Shown here in pieces: positions 55,601-64,000 of a stretch of 64,000 bases of DNA. Origin of the DNA: Zonotrichia leucophrys gambelii (Eukaryota > Chordata > Aves > Passeriformes > Passerellidae). The stretch's first letter is position 1. The number at the start of each line of letters is the position of its first letter. Under the pieces are notes generated by a model. The model searched no databases and was not told where the DNA came from. It worked only from the letters and a program-made list of their open reading frames with translations. The DNA lies in assembly GCF_028769735.1 (NCBI RefSeq), contig NC_088171.1, positions 63,974,216-64,038,215 on the forward strand. The letters run 5' to 3'. The translations under genes and the position numbers were made by a program.

Positions 55601-57211
55601 CCAGGATTAATGTTAACAGAGAGCAGTTCTTCTCTCAGATAGTCTAAGAAATTACAGTAGTCTGTAAAACCCAGGCTCATGCCCAGTATTTTCTCTCAGC
55701 ATGGGTATCTCACATTACTAATTACTCGAGCAAATTACTTATTACTGTCAGTACAGTACTGACAATTTGTAAGTGAAGTAAATACTTGGATGAGCATCTT
55801 CTTCCTTGAACAGCTACACATGCAAAGAGGAAACAAGTACCATTCAGGGCCATTCAGACTTAAGTCCACCTGCTGCATTGTATAAAATTATTTAAATGAA
55901 CAGTTTACTTGTTTATCTAAAAGTAACAATTACATTATTGAAAGCCTTCATAGGTGAACTGAGAATAAATTCTGTAATTTGATTGGGGTATTTTTTTTTC
56001 AAATATGCTACAGCTCTGCAGTTTTACATGTACTGCAGGTCCAAGTCTTTCATTGAAACAGTTTCTTTGATACACCCGGGCTCCACATTATCCTAAAAAG
56101 CTGAAGTTCCAAATGTTAGGTAGCCTAACACTCAAACAGAGCTGTGTGTCCAGTACCAGCCCATGGCAATGTGCACTTTTAGTCTAAAAGGCAACCTATT
56201 ACAGAAAGCAGGAGACTCCAACTCAGTTCCTCCCCTGACCATGAATTTAGATTTATATATCCCACCTCCCCTTAGCCACCCATGCAGAGCATCTTGCAGA
56301 TGAGTATTTATAGCAGTCATGAAGAGAAATAGAAACCTTGGATTGTACTCCCCACTCTGACATTACAAATGACAGCAGAACTGCTCTTGGAGCAGGGACA
56401 GAATATCTACATTTTTCCTGCCACATGAATACCTAATTTCCCGCCAGCTTCCTTACCAGTCCAACAATCCCTGCATTTTGGCCTAACAGATGGAAACCTC
56501 CCACACAGATTTCCCTGTAATCTCTGGCATTCTTGTGCTTTAACCAGTCCAGAGATGCCAGACTTGTGTAATTTCATAATAAGGAAAGCACTTAATGTGA
56601 CCTCCTGTGTCCTAATCACACCCAGTGGGAATAGCTGTCACCTGGGAACTGCTTGGAAATGCTACACTGAACTTTTCCCTGCACTTCGCAAAATTTTCTG
56701 AGGCATCTCCTTGCCAAATGACAATCCCAGGCTTTGGAACTCCAGTGGACAAAGCAGCTGCCTCCATCCATATTTTTACATAGATGCACTCTTCAGCTGC
56801 AGAGAAAACACTGTTCCAGAAGCAGTTCTGTGCTCTGCATCTCCCCAGACAAGGAGCAGAGCCTGACTAATCTTCTAAGGTATCCAGTACCCTAGGGACA
56901 CCAAGTTTGTTCAAAAGGCTTATCTGAAGTTCCAGTTCTACTGAGGAAGAATTTGGACATTTTTGCTGTGCTTCCTCTGTAAGCACTGCTGGCTCTGCCC
57001 GCTCAACAATGATCTCCAGGCTGGGGGGTTTGTACAAAAGGTTTTTACAACTTGCCTCTCCTCTCTGCTATCTGCAAGTATCCTGTGGAAAGGTATTGCT
57101 CCATGTCCTGCTGGAAGGCTTCTTCAAAGAACTTCTGGCGCTCCTTCAGCTTCATCTGCTGGGTGTGCTCCATGTCCAAAACCTTCTGTGCATGTTCAGC
57201 ATCGAGTTCAG
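52418..57211 (-). CDS. DTNBP1: DTNBP1, dysbindin, BLOC-1 subunit (last three coding exons)
   Basis: Dysbindin is a coiled-coil subunit of BLOC-1, the cytoplasmic complex for biogenesis of lysosome-related organelles and endosomal sorting; it also binds dystrobrevin. Three - strand segments join in frame: 57211-57056, 55171-55028 and 52665-52418. They correspond to human exons 8-10 and give about 180 residues, the C-terminal half of the 351-residue human protein. The order is the end of the dysbindin coiled coil, a leucine/methionine-rich segment resembling the reported export signal, and an acidic serine-rich tail. The bird tail ends E-S-D-S-Q-T-I, a little longer than the human end at D-S as I recall it. 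Exons 1-7 lie beyond the window. It is convergent with JARID2, as in human. Confidence 0.97.
52666..55027 (-). other. DTNBP1: DTNBP1 intron 9
   Basis: A 2.4-kb intron with - strand donor GTATGG and acceptor CTCTCAG. Nothing was recognised inside. A 129-codon + strand frame at 53231-53620 resembles no known protein to me. Confidence 0.9.
55028..55171 (-). CDS. DTNBP1: DTNBP1 exon 9
   Basis: On the - strand the acceptor CCCCTGCAG is followed by the rest of a glutamate codon, then [20 protein letters not shown] and [20 protein letters not shown], ending NVLSPML plus one base. The donor is GTATGG. The leucine/methionine-rich stretch matches the reported dysbindin nuclear export region. Reading on into the intron would add about 20 residues before a stop, so intron retention would give a shorter C-terminus. 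Confidence 0.97.
55172..57055 (-). other. DTNBP1: DTNBP1 intron 8, a GC-AG intron
   Basis: A 1.9-kb intron whose - strand donor reads AG/GCAAGT (intron bases from 57055 down) and whose acceptor is CCTGCAG. No GT donor nearby keeps the frame. Nothing else was recognised inside. Confidence 0.85.
57056..57211 (-). CDS. DTNBP1: DTNBP1 exon 8 (end of dysbindin coiled coil)
   Basis: On the - strand the acceptor GTGCTCAG is followed by [40 protein letters not shown] and [11 protein letters not shown], then one base of a glutamate codon. It is nearly identical to human dysbindin. The charged heptad-like pattern is the end of the coiled coil used to assemble BLOC-1. The length of 156 nt fits phases 2 and 1. 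Confidence 0.98.
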
Positions 57212-57603
57212 CTGAGCACAAAACAAACAGACAAATCAAATATTGCAGGTCCACCCCCCCACTCTCAGAATTTAAAACCTACAGAACCAGTTCAATAAAT
57301 TCTGACAGACTATTACTGCAATAAAAGGAGCTCTCTGCGCTTTGCAACTGTATTTTAAACCAGGATGGGAATCCCATATTAGGCAGCATAACCTTCACAT
57401 TAAAGTGATGTCAGAACCATTTATCTCGAGGCAAGATGCAAATTTCCACAGCTGTATAAACAGGAACACCTGAGAGCAGTGTCCATCAACAACTGGGATT
57501 TCAGAATCCTGCCAAAAAAACCTGAGGCAATGATGCTTCTGCAGTCATTTGCACCTAATGCACACAAAAGCAACACTTTTCATTTGAACATTGCTGCACA
57601 TTT

Positions 57604-57687
57604 CCACCACAATGCAGGTGGCAAGATACATATATGTACATACATATAAATACATATGCATAACATATGTGTGTATGTGCATGTATG
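57604..57687. repeat. TA/CA-rich simple repeat
   Basis: Imperfect alternating ACATATA and TGTGTATG units. Confidence 0.75.
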
Positions 57688-57764
57688 CCTGAGATTCTGG
57701 CTTTGCCAGCCTTCAGACAGAATGGAAAAACTCCATGAAGAATCCTACATGTACATGCAGCAAA

Positions 57765-57804
57765 GGAAATATTAGACAGAATTAGGAAATATTAGACAGA
57801 ATAT
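57765..57804. repeat. 20-bp tandem duplication
   Basis: The unit GGAAATATTAGACAGAATTA (57765-57784) is followed by a copy differing only in its last two bases (57785-57804). Confidence 0.9.
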
Positions 57805-60086
57805 CATCAAAGGAACTCCTTCCTCTCTGTTTTGCTCCACACTGGACAGAGGGAAAAAGAATTGTGCTGTTTATTGCAGAATAACATCATCTAGAATAAA
57901 AATATGTAATTGCTATTCAAGCACTGACTGCAGCCAGACTGTTGGGACATGCTTCAGAAAAATTGCTTTTTAGGAGGAATACATAACCTGGAACCCTTTT
58001 CCCAGAGCTCTCTGTTCACTTTTCTGGTGTCATGAGTGCTCTGCTTACAACAAAAAAGGAATTTTCCAGCTGAGCTCCTGATGGAAGGGACGGGGGTGGC
58101 GAGAAGAGCTACTGGTCTGTTCCGTTCTGCCCATTAGGGAAAGCTCCAACAAACACCACTGGGTGAAAAATATCCAAGCTTTCACATGCCAGACAGACAC
58201 AGCTGGAATATGGCATCCACATGGATAAATGCTGAGGGCACATGAGGTTTTCTAGGACAAGCATTGTGTCAGTCTTCCAGGAAAAATGTTATGTTAATGA
58301 TATTCTACAACACAGACACTCATTAAAAGCATTTACTATTATGGAGATTATTGCCCAAATGCAGAACATGTTTTATTAAACCAGGCAAAACATCAGAGAG
58401 CAGTTAATTCACTCTGTTGCCTGCATCAAGGTCACAGTTCATAAACAGAAGCAACTGAACTGTGGCTGATGCCAAAAGAAGCCAGGAAACTGGACTGACA
58501 CACCAGATATTCATTAAAACATCAGTAAATAAGCAGAAATCTCTCTCTTAAAGGAGATTTCAGAAGCAAAAACATCAGTGTATAAAAGGAATGCATCTTC
58601 CCTGAAGGCAACATGTCTTTATTATCAATTACACTGTGGTGTACGATGACTCTGTGTCCCCTGGAGCAACTCCGTTACTGCAGTCCTGGATGATGAGCAA
58701 TTATTAATAACATTGTCTATGATGCAGAAATGCTATTCAATTGTAATAATAAAAGCCAGAGGCTCTCACAGACAATGGGGATTTTCTGTCTCTCTCATAA
58801 TATAGTCTGACAGTTTTGCACTCTAGATTGGTAATTCAGGATATTTTTAACCCCAAAACAGAGATGGCATCTCAGTGAGACTTGATACAATCTCTTTGTT
58901 GACAATGAGCTCTTTGTTTTTAGATTTTGCCTAAAATGTCCTGTAAACTGTTGAAATTGTCACTGGCCAGAGCCGAATGGCAACAGCTGCCTGCTGTGCT
59001 AGCATGTTCCACAGGAAACTGTAAACACATGAGCTGCATAGTCAGATAGAGAGTCAACATCTAGAACCTTGCTGCACGATTTCACGCCCTGCCAGGTGTA
59101 GTAAGAGGTGCTTGGCTAAGCAAAACCAAACTGCTGCATCTGGGTTTCTGTTTGTTGTCAGAAATGCTAAGGATGAGAGGTGAAGCCAACCATCAAACAT
59201 GAAACCAAAGAAAACAGGTGCATTGTTTCTCTCACAGAGCTACTCAGAACTGTGTTTTCCCTAAGCCAAGGGTAGTTTATAAAACACTGAAAAGAGACAG
59301 AACTAAAGGAGCTCCAAAAAAGACAAAAGTATCATCCATATGCCATCATACACTGCTCATAGGAATTCCTCCCAGGATGCAAACTGAGACTTGGCACACT
59401 TAAAGCATTATTGTATTTTTCCTTTCACCCTAAAAACTGTACTTTTCAATTGGCAATGGCACCTATTTCTCTATCACACTGTGCACAAAATAGAAAAAAA
59501 GACAGACTACGGAAAAGGCTAATGCACAATTAGATGCAGACATACAGGAGTTGCCACAATAACCCAAATAAAAGATGACTAATTCCCCACCAGCTATGAC
59601 TTTTAAGAGAACAGACACTAAAAGCAGGCAATTTTTTCCTAAAATAGTGAACACTTGAGTGCTGAGGCACAGCCTTCTGCACCACACCCAGGAACAGCCC
59701 CACAGCTCACCCTGCTCGCCTCAGGTACAGCCCACAGCCTGACTCCCTGCCCCACATCTTCAGGGTTTGAACCAGACACCAGGAGAATCCAAACTCCAAA
59801 GGAACAAATGACAATAGCTTCTAGCCATACAGCTCAAGTGTAGAGGACACCATTTCCTGGTATCACACCAAGGTCCGGCTGACACTTCCTACAAATTAAA
59901 ATTCTGCTGCAGTACCTGAAGTATCTAAGTAACCAACAAAATGACCATTTAATGTTTTAATCTAAAACATTTTCCAGCTATGCACAACAGATTTCCCAAA
60001 TAAGCTGGAAGAATGACTAAAAAAATAATTAAAATTTTAAAAAATCAGCAACTGACAACACTGGATGTTTACATGGCTAGCACATC

Positions 60087-60537
60087 TATAGAAAGCGAAG
60101 GGAGACGACCCATCCTTTGATCAGCATCGAACTCCGATTTATTGATCCCACTTACACACTTTTATAGTGGTGTTAATTAAGCTTATACATATTACAAAAC
60201 CCGAGTTCATCACTGGCCACAGATTACACACCAACCCCTCCTTTTGTTTTCAATGCCTGTGGTTTGTTATTGAAACCAAGATTTGTGTTCTCACCCTGAT
60301 ATGAATGGTTCTCAAGGCTTCCATGTTTGTCACTTTTGCTTTCCCATACCTTATCCAAGGACAAGGTATTTACTTGTTATTGAAGACAGGCTTGAGAACT
60401 CTTGCTGTTTACAGAAACGTTTCTGAGAAACAGGCTTGGGAACTGCTGCTTACAGCTGCCTTTTACTTTTCCATCAGCTGTATATTTTCATGGCCTTTTT
60501 TCCTTCAAGCCATGTCTGAGCAAAATTCTCCAACCCA
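60087..60537 (-). mobile_element. solo LTR of an avian endogenous retrovirus
   Basis: Read on the - strand, a 451-bp element starts with TG at 60537 and ends near 60087. It has a TATA box (ACTATAAAAG, around 60159-60168), then AATAAA (60138-60143) and a short R/U5-like end. CACATC flanks both sides on the + strand (60081-60086 and 60536-60541), giving a 4-bp target duplication if the element starts at TG. No internal retroviral sequence is present, so this is a solo LTR. It lies in sense orientation to DTNBP1. Confidence 0.75.
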
Positions 60538-63140
60538 CATCCCTTAGACCAACATGAAAGATGTCAAGTTGTCCAAATGGACTGCTTTTAGTGCTTTTTA
60601 GTGATTTCAACACTTCCCTTCAATCAATTTATTACGTAACTTTATATCTCATGTGATGTAGAACCCATAAATGCATCTGGTCTAAAGAGAGAAAGACACA
60701 CAAAAAAATGCCCCTTTTTCCTCCCTCTACAGTTCATTTGCTTTTTGCAGACTCATCCAACCAAACCATAAAATGCATGCACACATTCTCTGTGGGCTTT
60801 TTTTGCTTTTGCTACAGCTATCAAACCTTCAGTGAAGCAGCCCTTCACTGAACTCACTGCTGTTTTTGATGTTCCTCCTATGCTAGGAGAGTTTGAAACT
60901 GGCCATGCATGAAGACACGATGGGTGGAGGATAATCCCTTTCCCTGAACTCCTGGCCCCGTTCCCGTGGTGCTGTGTCCCTCCCTGCTGCCAGATGTGCT
61001 GCAGGCTGGCACCCGGCTCGCTGCCCATGGAACCCCCAGGAGCCAGGATCATCTCTATGCCCAGTGCCAGAGCCCCCCATCTCCTCCTCTGGGATAGAGC
61101 TCTGGCTTCTGGTCCCACCCCCAGGTAGGGAATGACCCCCAAAGCACCAGGCTCCCACCCAGCCGGTCATTTGTCCACCCTGCTGTGCGTCCATCCAGGC
61201 TGGAACATCATCACTCGGCCGCGGGATTGTCACAGCCCATCAGCAGGATGGCCACTCACTGAACAACCAAAATCCTTCAAAAACCAGAACAGTAAAATCA
61301 TGAAAGCAGACGATGCAAGGCAGACAGCCAAGCAGCTTTCTGAGCGCACTATGACTTAGCAACCTCTACTGCAAACTGCCTCGTTACAGACCCCTTCAAC
61401 TAAAAATATCAAAGGAAGACAAGACACCAGGGAGTGCTTCAAAGGATGCAGTTTCCCTCAAAAATGTTTAAATTATTCTTGACAGAATTTAGAATACATG
61501 TTGATGCTGTAAGGGAGAATGTGCAGAGCACTCTTGCAATATAGTCTGCTGACAGGTGGGGAGAGCTGGCAAGATTCAGGGGAAAAAAAAGTAGAATAAG
61601 AGATCTAGGTGCGCACAGTCTTTCTTCCACAGAAGAGTGAAAGGAAAACAAGTGAAAACTACAAGTCCTAGGTGTTTTTAAACTCATATTTAACAGTCTC
61701 TTTACAAAGAAATTTGGCTTTACCAAAGATATAGTCAAATAATTAAAATTTAAAAAATTAAGTCCTGATTGACTAGAATGTGAAATCAGGATTTCACTCA
61801 ATGACAGAAAGATCATCTGTGTTTGAAAAAAAACCACTGTTCCAAATGAGATTTACTGTCTGCCAACTACCAAAAGCCTGCACATTCATGAAGAAATGTT
61901 TTACTACAATTATAAAAAAAAATCAGTCATTAAAAATGACTGTATGTACTGCTTGATAATACCTAACTAGGGTTTTTATAGATTGCATCAGAATATGAAA
62001 ACTCTAGTCAAGAAAAAAACTAGTGCAGAGAGATCATCTTTAACATTTCCCAGCAAGCAGTTTCAACAAGTTGGCTTACCTGAAAAAACTCTCTTTAAGC
62101 AAAGAAAAAAAAAAAAAAGCTTGCTTGAAATCCTTGGTATATAAAGGATAGGCCTAAATATATATCAGAACAAACTACAGAAAATAGGTGCTTGTGTACA
62201 GCAGGATTCCAGTTACCAATGCAGCACCTGGAGGAAGAGGCAGCTTCCAACCACTGTGACAGGAAACAGCTTGGGAAAAGGTTTTCACAGAACTCCAACC
62301 TTTATCTGGCTACCAGGAAATCATCATAGTTAAGAGACACTAAAAATATGCTCCACCAAAGAGCAAATGCACAAACCGAGTCCTAAAAATGTAAATTCAT
62401 CTAGGATTTAAAAAAATAAAAATTAAAATCACATTTGTGATTAAAAATACGCCAGGCTGAGGGGACTGCTCTGCAAGGTGACCCACTCCATAATGGAGTC
62501 TCATTTTAGAACTAGATTTACTGTGGTTCATAAATTTTTGCTCAGTTCATTTGTCATTAAAAACATCCCAAAACTTGAGTGCATTTGCCTATTTCTTAAT
62601 TTAAGAAAAATTAGGAGCAGACAATTTTTTTATGCCTGCAAATGTGGTAAGCCAGAATGACTTTAGAAAAGTTTTAATTGGTTTTAACTATAGTCAAAAT
62701 TACCATGGACATACAGTTCTTCAGCAGATTAAGGGTGGGGTTTTTCCACACTTGCTTCATGTCATGCAAAGCATGGAAATGTTACAGCAAAAGCTTTGGA
62801 GGGGGATTCTCTCCTTCAGGCACATGCCTGACGGCCTCTGGGTTAACAAATCTGCAACCCACCATCTCCCACTTTTCTGGTACAAAGTTCTTTATGGTCA
62901 TGGGTGTTCAATGACAACATGTGTCTTTCTTGAAGACAGAATTGAGCAATGTGATGTCAGTGGGATGTGAGTACTTGAGAGCCTTCCTCAGCTTACACCA
63001 GGACAGGCTCTCTTAGCAAGCATGTCTTCTCCCTCCATGATTTATCCTTTAGTCAGATTCCCACCCAAGTGAAAGAGAATAAAAAGTGCAAGGGAACGAG
63101 GGAAGGATAACATTAACTGAACCATTATGCAGAAAGTACC

Positions 63141-63172
63141 AAAAAAAAAAGAAAAAAAAAAAAAGAAAAAAG
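63141..63172. repeat. A-rich tract
   Basis: Runs of A interrupted by single G residues in the DTNBP1 intron. Confidence 0.85.
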
Positions 63173-64000
63173 CAGCAAGCATCTGAGTTCACACCCTTTT
63201 TTCCTGCCTCCCCATAAACCCACCTAAGTATGCAAGAAAAAGAATTCAGTTAGTGAGCTGCAAAGTATGCACTTCGACTATAAATAAACCTGACAATGTC
63301 ACACGTACCTTCAGTACATTTAAGTTTATTTGTGAAAATTATCTGGCTTTAAAACTTTGCCACACACTGATGAAAAATCTCACTACTACAGAAATTGTAC
63401 CTGAAAACAGCACAAATGATTCAGCACAATTCTACTGTCATGAAATGCAGTATTTTATGCATATGCTCTCCAATTACTGCTTTTTCCGCCTTACTTCAAA
63501 AATACTGATTTTCAAATGGAAAAAACTAATCGATAGCAAATCTAAACCCAAAGTACTTAAAATACAAACCACAGCACTGCAGCATTCTATTCATGTTTCC
63601 AAAGGTCCATGAAACTGTTCCAAATAAGATTAATAACATCCCATTGTCTGAGTACAAATTGATCTATCGAACAATTTAATGACTATTTTCCTTTCCAAAA
63701 ACATAACCACTCTTGCTTTGGAATTAGAAGGATTTCAAAGACAGGAAAGTAGCTTCTGCTGCTACAAGAATAATGCCAATCTTAACCTTTGCACAGCTGT
63801 GAGCTATTTGCCTTCTAGACCAAATTATGTGCATGTGCAGCCACGTAAATTAATGATGAGATACTGTTGTGCTGTCACAACACATTGTGCACAGGCTGAA
63901 AACACGAGTTTCACGACATGGCAAACCAGCTGGCAGGTACCAGCTTTTACTTGTCCCTAAGAACAACACCCAGCTCCAAACTCCTGATGCAGTGGAACTA

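Larger units (their letters stand above)
57212..64000 (-). other. DTNBP1: DTNBP1 intron 7 (partial)
   Basis: At least 6.8 kb of intron upstream of exon 8. No segment encodes the residues expected just before exon 8 (the K-N-K-R-K-E-L-E block), so exon 7 lies beyond the window. It contains short tandem repeats (57604-57687 and 57765-57804), a solo LTR (60087-60537), a short perfect hairpin (61924-61942), and an A-rich tract (63141-63172). Confidence 0.88.

Noticed and set aside
57212..64000. Possible DTNBP1 exon 7
   Set aside because: No - strand stretch encodes the expected lysine/glutamate-rich residues before exon 8; all open frames here are unrelated.

Overview
The window is vertebrate nuclear DNA from a bird, probably a songbird. 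It has large introns with GT-AG junctions, decayed CR1 LINEs with the avian CR1 3' tail, and LTRs of the endogenous retrovirus type common in songbirds. It contains the 3' parts of two convergent genes, JARID2 on the + strand and DTNBP1 on the - strand. They are also neighbours on human 6p22.3, so this is conserved synteny. The species call is an inference from repeats; the two gene calls rest on near-complete protein matches to families I know well.

JARID2 (about 5458-49331 coding, + strand): fourteen consecutive coding exons, matching exons 5-18 of the 18-exon human gene. Every junction keeps the reading frame. They encode about 1,070 residues: acidic and basic N-terminal linker, transrepression region, JmjN, ARID, GSGFP, JmjC and C5HC2 zinc finger. 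Positions that bind iron and 2-oxoglutarate in active JmjC demethylases are replaced, as expected for this pseudo-demethylase subunit of PRC2. The 5' end (exons 1-4 and promoter) lies outside the window; bases 1-5457 are intron. The roughly 1.75 kb 3' UTR has three AATAAA signals and two perfect 8-mer miR-155 sites.

About 0.65 kb of apparently empty DNA separates the two 3' ends. DTNBP1 (52418-57211 coding, - strand) is represented by its last three coding exons, matching human exons 8-10. They carry the end of the dysbindin coiled coil and the acidic C-terminus. The intron after exon 8 starts with GC instead of GT. From 57212 to the window end is the large intron upstream of exon 8; I found no further exon there.

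Mobile elements: a solo LTR in JARID2 intron 4, two CR1 copies in introns 5 and 6, a much older CR1/L3-like relic in intron 14, a candidate hAT-type DNA element in intron 15, and a solo LTR with direct-repeat flanks in the DTNBP1 intron. Several AT-rich, repeat-free intron blocks look like possible conserved enhancers, but that cannot be shown from one sequence. JARID2 acts in the nucleus as a PRC2 cofactor; DTNBP1 acts in the cytoplasm in the BLOC-1 complex. I see no sign that they work together beyond shared position. I found no previously undescribed biological system here.
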